Positions 35,756-43,741 of a stretch of 49,123 nucleotides of DNA are shown one piece after another. The position numbers and the translations under genes were made by a program. Every line of letters starts with the position of its first letter. Position 1 is the first letter of the stretch. The notes beneath the pieces are model-generated. The model was given only the letters and a program-made list of their open reading frames with translations, did not search any database and was not told where the DNA came from. Location: the NCBI GenBank assembly GCA_017538895.1, contig JAFYHY010000092.1, positions 1 through 49,123 on the forward strand, read 5' to 3'. The DNA comes from Aeriscardovia sp. Its GTDB lineage: Bacteria > Actinomycetota > Actinomycetes > Actinomycetales > Bifidobacteriaceae.

Positions 35756-36501
35756 GAAAAATCGCTGTATTGACTGGTGCAGGAATTTCTACTTCGGCAG
35801 GAATTCCTGATTTTCGTGGTCCTAAAGGAGTATGGACGCAACATCCTGAACAAATGAATGTTTATGACATCGATGCTTTTCTTCGAAGTAAAGAAGACCG
35901 TGAATACTCTTGGGCATGGCAAAAAGAATCACCAGCCTGGAACGCAAATCCAGGTGGTGCTCATCAAGCTCTTGTCGATCTTGAAAAAGCTGGAATGCTT
36001 ACTCTCCTTGCCACACAGAATTTCGATGCATTACATGAAAAAGCTGGAAATTCATCCGATATTATTATCAATCTTCATGGAACAATCGGCACTAGTCATT
36101 GCATGAAATGTGGCAAACAGTATCAGACTGCTGATATCATGGCGCATCTTGATCAAGAGCCAGATCCTCATTGCCATGCTTCTCTCTCAGATGGAAGCGA
36201 GTGCAATGGTCTTCTGAAAACTGATGTAGTTTATTTTGGTGAAGCTCTTCCTGATGGAGCTATGGAACGTAGTCTCCGTCACATTCGTGAAGCTGATGAA
36301 TTTTGGGTTATTGGTTCTACTTTGTCTGTACAGCCTGCAGCATGGCTTGCACCTGCTGCTGTTGAGGCTGGAGTGCCATTAACGATTATGAATATGGGTA
36401 AAACTGAGTACGATTCTATTGCTACTCGTTTGATTAGTGAGCCTATTCAAGATGCTTTACCACGTTTAGTGCAGGAAACTATTGAGAAATATCGTGACTA
36501 A
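35752..36501 (+). CDS. cobB: NAD-dependent protein deacylase of the sirtuin family
   Basis: A 249-residue sirtuin. The NAD motif is GAGISTSAGIPDFRG (9-23). TQNFDALHEKAG (88-99) contains Asn90 and Asp92. The catalytic His109 is in NLHG. Four zinc Cys are seen: Cys117, Cys120, Cys141 and Cys151. The later NAD loop reads GSTLSVQPAAW. Sirtuins remove acyl groups from lysines, often controlling acyl-CoA-synthesising enzymes. CobB of Salmonella was first found by its ability to stand in for CobT in cobalamin synthesis, which makes its 4-nt overlap with pduO suggestive. GGAG precedes the ATG. The parS palindrome and a terminator follow. Confidence 0.93.
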   Translation: MRKIAVLTGAGISTSAGIPDFRGPKGVWTQHPEQMNVYDIDAFLRSKEDREYSWAWQKESPAWNANPGGAHQALVDLEKAGMLTLLATQNFDALHEKAGNSSDIIINLHGTIGTSHCMKCGKQYQTADIMAHLDQEPDPHCHASLSDGSECNGLLKTDVVYFGEALPDGAMERSLRHIREADEFWVIGSTLSVQPAAWLAPAAVEAGVPLTIMNMGKTEYDSIATRLISEPIQDALPRLVQETIEKYRD

Positions 36502-36509
36502 AAAGTGAA

Positions 36510-36523
36510 GTTTCACGTGAAAC
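36510..36523. promoter_or_regulatory. parS site (ParB-binding centromere)
   Basis: GTTTCACGTGAAAC is a perfect 14-bp palindrome. It is identical to the actinobacterial (Streptomyces-type) parS core, and with A36509 and A36524 it matches 15 of 16 positions of the Bacillus parS consensus. It lies 9 nt after the sirtuin stop, in non-coding sequence. ParB loads here and spreads. parS sites usually cluster near the replication origin. Confidence 0.93.
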
Positions 36524-36561
36524 ATCAAAAAAGCCGGCTGTAAAAGTCGGCTTTTTTGATG
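36523..36561. terminator. bidirectional terminator between sirtuin and crcB genes
   Basis: CATCAAAAAAGCCG (36523-36536) pairs with CGGCTTTTTTGATG (36548-36561), giving A- and T-rich arms on both strands. It follows parS by a single shared base and separates two convergent units. Confidence 0.9.
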
Positions 36562-36592
36562 AGAAGTTATTTTATTTGAAGAAAAGGTTATT

Positions 36593-36979
36593 TTATGCAA
36601 GTCCGATAAAATACCCAGCGAAGCAAAGAGCGATACTCAGAATGAGCATACCTCCAGCATAAAGGAATCCTTGTCCAGCACCACTCTTGAAATTAGTCCA
36701 TCCTTCAACGCTAGCAGTCGAGAAGGTTGAGTAGCCGCCAAGGAAACCAGTTCCAATAATATAGTCAATGATCTTCATTCCAGTCCATAAAGCAACAAAA
36801 TGGATAACAAGGCCACCAAGTAATCCTTCTAAGAAGCAGGCAGAAATATTAACGATAAAGGTGCCTAGTTTCATTGATGTATGAATGTGATTATTTACTA
36901 AATCACTCATACCATATCGTGAAAGAGCTCCGAATCCGCCTGCAATAAGGGCAACAATAAAAACCCATGGTTGAATCAT
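36593..36979 (-). CDS. crcB: fluoride-specific channel subunit Fluc/CrcB
   Basis: 128 residues with four membrane helices. The Fluc hallmarks are visible: GGFGALSRYGM near residue 16-26, the sodium/fluoride path loop GFLGGYSTFSTASVE near 80-95, and Asn in FIVNISACF near 42. Fluc channels export fluoride as dual-topology dimers. Here a second, different subunit gene lies 11 nt upstream on the same strand, so the channel is probably a heterodimer of oppositely inserted subunits. A fluoride riboswitch upstream of the pair would control both. Confidence 0.95.
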   Translation of the reverse strand: MIQPWVFIVALIAGGFGALSRYGMSDLVNNHIHTSMKLGTFIVNISACFLEGLLGGLVIHFVALWTGMKIIDYIIGTGFLGGYSTFSTASVEGWTNFKSGAGQGFLYAGGMLILSIALCFAGYFIGLA

Positions 36980-36990
36980 TTTGCTGTCTC

Positions 36991-37425
36991 CTACTCGTGG
37001 CGATCAAAAAGGATATGGCCAAGCCATAAACCTAATCCTGCGCATAAAATGCCAACAATAATGCTGATAATGGCATAAGCGATTGCTACGCCACTTAATC
37101 CAGCAAGAAAACGCATATCGGTTTCGTGAACGAAAGTGCCATATGTAGTGAAGGCGCCCATAATACCGGTACCAGCAAAGGTGCTAAACATTTTAATTCC
37201 AGGATGTTTGGCGCTACGTGCTGATACTGCAGCATTAATAAGACCAAGCAAAAAAGCACCGCAAATATTGATAAGAAAAACGATCCACGGCCAATGCCAA
37301 CTATCTGGCTGTAAGAAGCATAATCCTGCGCGAATTCCTGTACCAATTACGCCGCCAAGAAAGACGTAAAGGATAATAAGCGCGTTATTTGGATGACGAA
37401 CTGCTGGTTCTGTTGTGTTTGACAT
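36991..37425 (-). CDS. crcB: fluoride-specific channel subunit Fluc/CrcB (second subunit)
   Basis: 144 residues with four membrane helices. It has GGVIGTGIRAGLCF near residue 19-32, Asn in FLINICGAF near 52 and the loop TGIMGAFTTYGTFVHET near 92-108. It is the first gene of the pair and has an excellent ribosome site (GGAAGGAGATGAGAAA). The N-terminal tail is more polar than that of its partner. Charge differences between the two agree with opposite membrane orientation, although I did not compute topology. About 130 nt separate it from the riboswitch aptamer. Confidence 0.95.
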   Translation of the reverse strand: MSNTTEPAVRHPNNALIILYVFLGGVIGTGIRAGLCFLQPDSWHWPWIVFLINICGAFLLGLINAAVSARSAKHPGIKMFSTFAGTGIMGAFTTYGTFVHETDMRFLAGLSGVAIAYAIISIIVGILCAGLGLWLGHILFDRHE

Positions 37426-37553
37426 TTTCTCATCTCCTTCCTCATTAATTCAGTCTTAAAGCGGAAGAAGATTTACGTACTAACACCACTAAGTAATGAT
37501 CTATCTTACGCTCTAAGACTTTCATTTCTGAAAGACTCATCGAAAGATTCATC

Positions 37554-37630
37554 TTAGTAGGAACTATTAGCATGAAAGCGGTTTAGTAGATGTATAACAC
37601 CTTTTATCTACTTGGCAAGTCCCATTGCCA
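37554..37630 (-). promoter_or_regulatory. fluoride riboswitch (crcB motif) with an inserted helix
   Basis: Read on the - strand, GGCAAUGGGACUUGCC is followed, after an insertion, by AAACCGCUUUCAUGC and then UAAUAGUUCCUACU. This matches the order of the crcB aptamer: GGCGAUGG-UUCGCC, AUAAACGC, then AAUGACUCCUAC. The pseudoknot is preserved, as GGGAC pairs with GUUCC. Between GCC and AAACCGC an extra hairpin, AGUAGAU/AUCUACU with a 14-nt loop, is inserted. It precedes two crcB genes on the same strand, as expected for fluoride-induced expression. Confidence 0.85.
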
Positions 37631-37638
37631 TTAGTTGA

Positions 37639-37644
37639 GTATAA
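37639..37644 (-). promoter_or_regulatory. -10 element for the riboswitch-crcB transcript
   Basis: On the - strand TATACT lies about 9 nt before the aptamer 5' end. A -35 match is poor (ATGAAA-like about 17 bp upstream). Confidence 0.45.
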
Positions 37645-37688
37645 CAATATTTAAACGTTATTTCATTTTTCTTTAAAAAACTTTTTCA

Positions 37689-39044
37689 TTATACTGCTTG
37701 TTGATCAAAATCATCAGGCATATCACGGAACTTTGAGTTCGATCCCCAGAAGGCTAGAGTGAAGGTGTCAGTTGGACCATTACGATGTTTTGCCATGATA
37801 ATGTCTGCTTCTCCAGGACGATCATCTTTATCATAAGCGTCTGGACGATGAACTAAGAAGACTACGTCAGCATCCTGTTCGATAGAACCTGATTCACGGA
37901 GATCAGATAGCATTGGTCGCTTATCATTACGCATTTCTGGTCCACGATTTAACTGTGATAGTGCTACAACAGGAACATTTAATTCTTTAGCTAACAGTTT
38001 AAGAGCACGGGAAAATTCTGAGACTTCTTGTTGACGTGATTCAACTTGCTTAGCTGAACTCATCAACTGTAAGTAATCAATAACAACTAAGCCTAGGTCA
38101 TCTACTTGTTTTAAGCGACGGCATTTAGCGCGTATTTCCATAAGGCTCATATTTGGTGAATCATCCAAATAGAGTGGGGCTTGTTCGAAATCAGCAGCTG
38201 CTTGATTTAATAATCCCCAAGAACGTGGATCAAGTTCAGCACGGCGTAAAGCAACAAGAGGAATATTAGTTTGTGCAGATAAAATACGTTGGCATAATTC
38301 TGTTTTGCTCATCTCAAGAGAGAAAACAATAGTTGTTATATGCTGGTTAAAAGCTGCGTATCGGGCAAAATCCATACCTAAAGTTGACTTACCCATTGCT
38401 GGTCGTCCAGCGACAACAATAAGTTGGCCTGGTTGTAAGCCTTGTGTGACTTGATCAATTTTCTTAAAGCCAGTCATAACACCACGACGAACAACATTAT
38501 TCTGAATATTGTCAATTTGTCGTAATGTTTCGTTTGCAATACTGCCAATACGTTCGTAATCTTGTCGAACTTTGTTAATACCCATTTCGTAAACTTCAGA
38601 CTGGGCAAGATTAACGATCTCTTCTGCAGAATTTCCATCAGAAGAATAACCCATTTGAGCAATCTTCGTTCCAGCAGAAATAACATTACGTAAAATGGCT
38701 TTTTCATGAACAACTTGCGCGTAATAAACAGCATTAGCTGCAGTTGGGACAGCACCACTTAGTGAGGATAAATAGTCAATTCCACCAACTTTTTCTAATT
38801 CACCTGTTCGACTTAATAAATCTTTGATTAACAAGATATCGACAGGGCTACCGCCAGCATAAAGTTGTTGAATTGCATGAAAAATAGTCTGATGCCGAGG
38901 CTGATATAAATCTGAAATATCAAGGATCTCACCGACTTCTCCAATTGCATCAGAACTCATTAACATACCTCCAAGAACTGCTTGTTCAGCTGCATCATCA
39001 TGTGGTGGAACACGATCAAAAATTACAGGTTCTTGGCTGGCCAT
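37689..39044 (-). CDS. dnaB: replicative DNA helicase DnaB
   Basis: A 451-residue hexameric 5'-3' fork helicase. The N-terminal domain is DAAEQAVLGGMLMSSDAI. Then come a linker helix and a RecA-like domain with Walker A GRPAMGKST (213-221). Further on are Walker B LGLVVIDYLQLM, LSQLNRGPEMR and LRESGSIEQDADVVFLVHR. No intein interrupts the motifs. AGGGGAAAA precedes the ATG. Its nearness to parS agrees with an origin-proximal location. The upstream 17-bp inverted repeat separates it from glnB. Confidence 0.97.
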   Translation of the reverse strand: MASQEPVIFDRVPPHDDAAEQAVLGGMLMSSDAIGEVGEILDISDLYQPRHQTIFHAIQQLYAGGSPVDILLIKDLLSRTGELEKVGGIDYLSSLSGAVPTAANAVYYAQVVHEKAILRNVISAGTKIAQMGYSSDGNSAEEIVNLAQSEVYEMGINKVRQDYERIGSIANETLRQIDNIQNNVVRRGVMTGFKKIDQVTQGLQPGQLIVVAGRPAMGKSTLGMDFARYAAFNQHITTIVFSLEMSKTELCQRILSAQTNIPLVALRRAELDPRSWGLLNQAAADFEQAPLYLDDSPNMSLMEIRAKCRRLKQVDDLGLVVIDYLQLMSSAKQVESRQQEVSEFSRALKLLAKELNVPVVALSQLNRGPEMRNDKRPMLSDLRESGSIEQDADVVFLVHRPDAYDKDDRPGEADIIMAKHRNGPTDTFTLAFWGSNSKFRDMPDDFDQQAV

Positions 39045-39063
39045 TTTTCCCCTTAGTGATAAG

Positions 39064-39099
39064 AATGTCGATCATAAGAAGATTCTTATGATCGACATT
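39064..39099. terminator. 17-bp perfect inverted repeat between glnB and dnaB
   Basis: The arms 39064-39080 and 39083-39099 are fully complementary with essentially no loop. The T-run ATTTTTATA lies on the + side only. On the - strand it could act as a weak terminator for glnB or as an operator for dnaB. A smaller hairpin, TACTTC/GAAGTA, lies at about 39107-39127. Confidence 0.55.
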
Positions 39100-39129
39100 A
39101 TTTTTATACTTCTTTATTATAGAAGTAGT

Positions 39130-39468
39130 TTATAGAGCAGATTCATCTTCTTTTCCGTCACGAATATGAATAACAGAATCTAGCGGAAGAATCCACACGA
39201 TACCATCCCCTACAGTACCTGTACATGCTGCAGAAACAATACTTTGTGCGATAACTGATGAATCTTCATTAGAAGTCACTACTTCGACACGAAGATGTTC
39301 AAGAAAATCAACGTTATACCGTGCTCCACGGTATACCTCTGCATGTCCTTGTTGTTCTCCGAACCCACCGATCTGAGATACGGTGAAACCTTGTACTCCA
39401 GCTGTTGCTAGGGCCTCTTTGACTTCATCAAGACGAGATGGGCGGATAACTGCTGTTACTAATTTCAT
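39130..39468 (-). CDS. glnB: PII nitrogen regulatory protein
   Basis: A 112-residue trimeric signal protein that senses ATP/ADP and 2-oxoglutarate. The T-loop contains YRGARYNVDFL with Tyr51, the residue that is adenylylated or uridylylated in PII proteins. GFGEQQGH (35-42) includes the ligand-contacting Gln39. The ADP/ATP C-loop is TGTVGDGIVWILPL. It follows amtB by 2 nt, the usual pairing by which PII blocks the ammonium channel. In many actinobacteria glnD follows. Here dnaB follows, so the modifying enzyme is not at this locus. Confidence 0.96.
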   Translation of the reverse strand: MKLVTAVIRPSRLDEVKEALATAGVQGFTVSQIGGFGEQQGHAEVYRGARYNVDFLEHLRVEVVTSNEDSSVIAQSIVSAACTGTVGDGIVWILPLDSVIHIRDGKEDESAL

Positions 39469-39470
39469 TT

Positions 39471-40757
39471 TTATTTGGCCCCTTTAATAACAGAGTTCAT
39501 GGCATCTTCAAAGTCATAGGCGCGTTCGCCATGATCCATCACGTCGATGCCAAGGAGTTCTTCATTTTCACTTACTCGCCAACCGATTGTCTTTTCAAGA
39601 GCAAAAGCAATCAGGCCAGTAATAACGCCTGCAAAAACAATAACAAAAATAATGACAAGGAGTTCAATAAGAAGAAGTCGAATACCACCACCACATAGTA
39701 AACCATTACCTTGTGAGAATAAGCCCACTGCAAGGAGCCCAACAATACCACCTACACCGTTTGTTGCAATCACATCTAAGGAGTCATCATAACCAAGACG
39801 GTATTTAAGACTAACAGCAAAGCAAGCAATACCACCAGCTAATAATCCAGTGATAAGGGCCCATAATGGTGACAGTGTAGTAACTCCTGGCAAAATAGCG
39901 ATGAGGCCTGCTACCATTCCGGAGGCAGCTCCTAAAGCTGTGAAATGACCGTATTTAAAATGTTCTACAAGGAGCCAGGCAAATGATGATGCGCTAACGC
40001 ACAAAATAGTTACTAGAATGGCGTAGCTTGGTGCAGCATTAACACGTAATGCTGATCCTCCAGTTAAACCAAAACTTCCAATTAAGAGAAGGAAAATACC
40101 AAGCATAGTAAGGGTTAAATTGTGAGGTTTCATTGGGGTGATTTGGAACCCACGGCGACGTCCAATGATCATGACAACCATTAGTGCTGAGATTGCTGAT
40201 CCAACGCCTAATAATGCTCCACCAGCGTTATCGCATGCTGGTATACCGATGGCTTGAGAGAGCATACCGTCTGAAGCGAGAAGACCGTTTATATTCCAAT
40301 CCATGTGGGCTAATGGGGCATACACAAAAGTAATCCAAAAACCTACAAAAACAATCCACGTACTAAATTTAACGCGTTCAGCAATAGCACCAGAAATGAT
40401 TGCAACGGCAAGCATGGCAATAGCGCATTGGAAAATAACATTAACGCATGCCGGGTATAACGCATTTTTAGCCTCTAACGAGACGAATTGACCATCTTTT
40501 GCGACCACGATATTTCGAAGAAGGAATCCAGTAAATGGATTTCCTACTATTCCAGCACCATTTCCTCCACCAAATGCTATTGACCATCCCCAGAGGACCC
40601 ATACTAATCCTGTTACGATCATTGAACCCAACGACAGCATGATCATGTTTAAAACATTTTTAGCACGAACAAGTCCGCCATAGAAGAAAGCAAGGCCTGG
40701 AATCATGAGAAATACTAAGCATGATGCAATCAGCATCCACGCTGTATTACTATCCAT
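39471..40757 (-). CDS. amtB: ammonium transporter AmtB
   Basis: 428 residues with about 11 membrane helices. The N-terminus is NTAWMLIASCLVFLMIPGLAFFYGGLVRAKN. The conserved pore segment is MDWNINGLL, followed by DNAGG. ATNGVGGIVGLLAVGLF and the C-terminal regulatory tail ENEELLGIDVMDHGERAYDF, which contacts PII, are also present. GGAAAGGATAAAAAC precedes the ATG. It is in an operon with ftsY upstream (40-nt gap) and glnB downstream (2-nt gap). Confidence 0.97.
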   Translation of the reverse strand: MDSNTAWMLIASCLVFLMIPGLAFFYGGLVRAKNVLNMIMLSLGSMIVTGLVWVLWGWSIAFGGGNGAGIVGNPFTGFLLRNIVVAKDGQFVSLEAKNALYPACVNVIFQCAIAMLAVAIISGAIAERVKFSTWIVFVGFWITFVYAPLAHMDWNINGLLASDGMLSQAIGIPACDNAGGALLGVGSAISALMVVMIIGRRRGFQITPMKPHNLTLTMLGIFLLLIGSFGLTGGSALRVNAAPSYAILVTILCVSASSFAWLLVEHFKYGHFTALGAASGMVAGLIAILPGVTTLSPLWALITGLLAGGIACFAVSLKYRLGYDDSLDVIATNGVGGIVGLLAVGLFSQGNGLLCGGGIRLLLIELLVIIFVIVFAGVITGLIAFALEKTIGWRVSENEELLGIDVMDHGERAYDFEDAMNSVIKGAK

Positions 40758-40796
40758 GTTTTTATCCTTTCCAGATTTGTCCTACTACACTACTTT

Positions 40797-42155
40797 TTAT
40801 TCCCCTAAGATTCCATCAACAAATGATGCAGGATCAAATGTTTCAAGATCATCTGGTCCTTCACCAAGACCAACAAGTTTTACAGGAACGCCTAATTTAT
40901 TTTGGACAGAAATGACAATACCGCCTTTAGCGGAGCCATCGAGTTTGGTGAGAACAATGCCTGTGATACCAATAGCTTCAGCGAAAACGTTTGCCTGTGT
41001 CATTCCGTTCTGACCAGTGGTTGCATCAAGGACAAGAAGGACTTCACTAACTGGTGCTGTCTTTTCAACAACACGGCGGATTTTTCCTAATTCGTCCATC
41101 AGATTTTGCTTATTCTGCAAGCGTCCAGCTGTGTCAATTAAAAGAACGTCTGCTTTTTCTTGGATAGCTTGTTGGACTCCGTCATAAGCAACTGATGCTG
41201 GGTCAGCTGCATCTTTATTAGAGCGTACGACAGTAATTCCGACGGGCTTAGCCCATGTTTCTAATTGATCCGCTGCAGCGGCACGGAAGGTATCAGCTGC
41301 TGCCATCATGACTTTTTTGCCATCCGCAATTAATAAACGTGATAGCTTTCCAGCTGTTGTTGTTTTTCCTGTACCATTAACTCCAACCATCATGATAATT
41401 GATGGTTTCTTCTCTTCACTGTTTTCTGTATTGGATGTTAAATGCAGAGAACGATCCATTTGTGGTCCAACGGCTTGAAGCAGTTTTTCACGTAACAGTG
41501 CACGAATTTGATCAGGATCTTTTTGCCCTTGGATACGTGCGTCTTTCTTTAATTCATCAATAATTTGTTCGCTTGTGTCTGCACCAACATCAGCGATCAA
41601 TAAAGTATCTTCAACTTCATCCCAATCATCATCACTTAATATGTCTCGAGACAAAATTTTAAAGAGTGTTTTACCAAAAAGATTATTAGTGTGAGCAAGA
41701 CGAGCACGGAGACGAATAGAACGACTTTCACGTGATTCAGGTGCTTCGATTTGTTGAATAGCTTGATCATGTTGATCATCACTTATATCTGTTTGAGAAG
41801 CCTCTTGAGGCTCATTGATAATGGAATCTTCCATTGGTTGATTCTCATTATTATCAGTTGTCTGCTCACTAATACTGTTTTCTTCTGTTGAAGTAGTGTC
41901 TTCTGCGACGTGAATGAGTGCTAATTCTGTGTTATCTGATTCTGGCAGTGATCCCTCAGGAAATCCATGGTTCAAATCTTTTTGTTCAGCTACTGGCAGT
42001 TCTTTCTGCTCAATTTCTTGATTTTCTTGTTGTGTGGCGTTTGCTATTTGTTGCTGATGTTTTTTTATAACGGAAACAGAAATTGCCGTAATAATAGCAG
42101 CTACAACAAGGACTGTAATAATAATAAAAGTAATTATCCCTGAAATCGTCATCAT
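40797..42155 (-). CDS. ftsY: signal recognition particle receptor FtsY
   Basis: 452 residues. A real transmembrane helix at residues 4-29 anchors it, as in other actinobacteria. An acidic Gln/Glu/Asp/Ser-rich A domain spans about 35-140. The N domain is followed by the GTPase G domain with G1 GVNGTGKTTTAGK (258-270), then AADTFRAAAADQL, LLIDTAGRLQN, TKLDGSAKGG and LGEGPDDLETFDP. It receives SRP-bound ribosomes at the membrane for cotranslational insertion. The ffs RNA and ffh are not in this window. A small membrane-anchored gene lies 44 nt upstream on the same strand. Confidence 0.97.
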   Translation of the reverse strand: MMTISGIITFIIITVLVVAAIITAISVSVIKKHQQQIANATQQENQEIEQKELPVAEQKDLNHGFPEGSLPESDNTELALIHVAEDTTSTEENSISEQTTDNNENQPMEDSIINEPQEASQTDISDDQHDQAIQQIEAPESRESRSIRLRARLAHTNNLFGKTLFKILSRDILSDDDWDEVEDTLLIADVGADTSEQIIDELKKDARIQGQKDPDQIRALLREKLLQAVGPQMDRSLHLTSNTENSEEKKPSIIMMVGVNGTGKTTTAGKLSRLLIADGKKVMMAAADTFRAAAADQLETWAKPVGITVVRSNKDAADPASVAYDGVQQAIQEKADVLLIDTAGRLQNKQNLMDELGKIRRVVEKTAPVSEVLLVLDATTGQNGMTQANVFAEAIGITGIVLTKLDGSAKGGIVISVQNKLGVPVKLVGLGEGPDDLETFDPASFVDGILGE

Positions 42156-42199
42156 ATATTCCAGGGTAGAAAATTCAAAGGACAGAGTCCTATCGGTTA

Positions 42200-42733
42200 T
42201 TACTTTTTATTTTGTTCTTTCTGTTTTGTTTGTGATACGAGATGAGCTAAGAGTGGCGAAGCAGCGTCCTCTTCAGATGTGGTGTGACGAGTAGGCTGTA
42301 CGTTATGCTGTCGTTGCGGTAATGGTAATGATGGTGACCATGACTCATTATGATGTGGTTGGATACGAACTGGTTGTATTGGTTGAGGAATGGCCGGCTG
42401 TGATGATAATTTCTTTTCTTCATGCGATTGCATTAAAGATTTGACTTCAACAACGCGAGAGCTGGTAGCAACGACTGGCTTGATATTAATACCTGGTGTT
42501 GCTGTTGATCCTGGTCTGATATTTGCACGTGGTGCAATCTTCATTCCTGGGGCAACAACACGAGCAGCTTCACGGCGTTGCTCTTCCACTTGTGCACGAC
42601 GTGCTTCTGACTCTTCCCCATCTGGGATACGAGCAGAAAACGTGCCGTGCTCTGATTCAGCCTTGGCGAGGAATAAAACGCCAATGGCAACTGCAACAAT
42701 AATTAGTAACCAAACAACAAATGCAATCCACAC
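42200..42733 (-). CDS. small membrane-anchored hypothetical protein upstream of ftsY
   Basis: 177 residues starting at a GTG (42733), with AGGAAGA just upstream. One N-terminal helix (AFVVWLLIIVAVAIGVLFLA) is followed by a short charged stretch rich in Glu/Arg (EARRAQVEEQRREAARVV) and a Pro/Gln/His-rich disordered tail. There is no catalytic motif. Position and orientation make it the first gene of the ftsY-amtB-glnB unit. Function unknown. Confidence 0.75.
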   Translation of the reverse strand: MWIAFVVWLLIIVAVAIGVLFLAKAESEHGTFSARIPDGEESEARRAQVEEQRREAARVVAPGMKIAPRANIRPGSTATPGINIKPVVATSSRVVEVKSLMQSHEEKKLSSQPAIPQPIQPVRIQPHHNESWSPSLPLPQRQHNVQPTRHTTSEEDAASPLLAHLVSQTKQKEQNKK

Positions 42734-42833
42734 TCTTCCTATTTTGCCATAAGAAATATTTATCTGTTATCAATCTAACGTGTTCTCTCTGAAATCTTCC
42801 TATTTAACGGCATATATGTGAGAAACTAAAGAT

Positions 42834-43658
42834 ATGGTACGCACATCACGAATGACAGCAAGTGAACGAAGAACGCAACTTATTAATGTGGGACGTTCAT
42901 TATTTGCTAAAGAAGGTTTTGAAGCAGTTAGTGTTGAAGAAATTGCAGCAACTGCAAAAATTAGTAAGCCAATTGTGTATGAGCATTTCGGGGGTAAAGA
43001 AGGTTTGTATGCAGTTGTGATTGATCGTGAGATGCAATCATTAGCAGCTGCTTTGAATGAGGCTCTTCATGATACGAGTGATCATCCTCGTCAGCTAGTG
43101 GAGAAAGCAACACTTGCTTTCTTAACGTATATTGAGAAAAACTCTGAGGGATTTAAAGTTCTTGTTCGTGATTCACCAATCAATGATGCGACAAGTTCTT
43201 TCAATTCTTTATTAGGGGATGTTAGTACTCGAGTTGAGTATCTTCTCTTATCAGCTTTCAAGCATTATGGTATTCCAACAAAAAGTGCTCAATATTATGC
43301 ACAAATGTTAGTTGGCATGATTGTCTTTACAGGACAGTATTGGTCTAAGCATCAAAAAGTTAGCAAAGAGGTATTGGCTAGTTATATGGTCAATCTTGCT
43401 TGGCGTGGTTTAAGTCGTATGGATGCAAATCCATCGCTCATTTTTGAGAGTTCTGCTTCGCTGAAGCAACAGCATAAAGATGATCGCTGCCAGTTGAAGG
43501 AACAAAAAAGGTTAGAACGGTTACAGCAAAAAGAGAAATCCGCTTCTTCAGTAGTACCTCATGTAGAAGAAGATAGTGATGATTCCTCATCATTGTCTTC
43601 TGATGATCTTTCTGTTAACGATATGAATGACGAATTAGAGAACACTGTAGAGCAGTAA
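42834..43658 (+). CDS. TetR-family transcriptional regulator
   Basis: 274 residues. The TetR helix-turn-helix is clear at about residues 10-60 (LINVGRSLFAKEGFEAVSVEEIAATAKISKPIVYEHFGGKEGLYAVVI). An effector domain of about 130 residues follows. The C-terminal 70 residues are unusual for the family: a Lys/Glu/Gln-rich probable coiled stretch (QQHKDDRCQLKEQKRLERLQQKEK), then an acidic Ser/Asp tail. It is divergent from the ftsY operon and converges on the oxalate genes. Its targets are unknown. Confidence 0.92.
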   Translation: MVRTSRMTASERRTQLINVGRSLFAKEGFEAVSVEEIAATAKISKPIVYEHFGGKEGLYAVVIDREMQSLAAALNEALHDTSDHPRQLVEKATLAFLTYIEKNSEGFKVLVRDSPINDATSSFNSLLGDVSTRVEYLLLSAFKHYGIPTKSAQYYAQMLVGMIVFTGQYWSKHQKVSKEVLASYMVNLAWRGLSRMDANPSLIFESSASLKQQHKDDRCQLKEQKRLERLQQKEKSASSVVPHVEEDSDDSSSLSSDDLSVNDMNDELENTVEQ

Positions 43659-43682
43659 ATAGTGTGCATGATTTATGAAAAA

Positions 43683-43722
43683 GCGGGGGTAGGCAAATAA
43701 TTTTGCCTACCCCCGCATATTT
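43683..43722. terminator. bidirectional terminator between tetR and frc
   Basis: GCGGGGGTAGGCAAA (43683-43697) pairs with TTTGCCTACCCCCGC (43702-43716), a 15-bp GC-rich stem with T-rich flanks. It ends both convergent transcripts. Confidence 0.92.
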
Positions 43723-43741
43723 TTCTTTAATGCATTATTGT

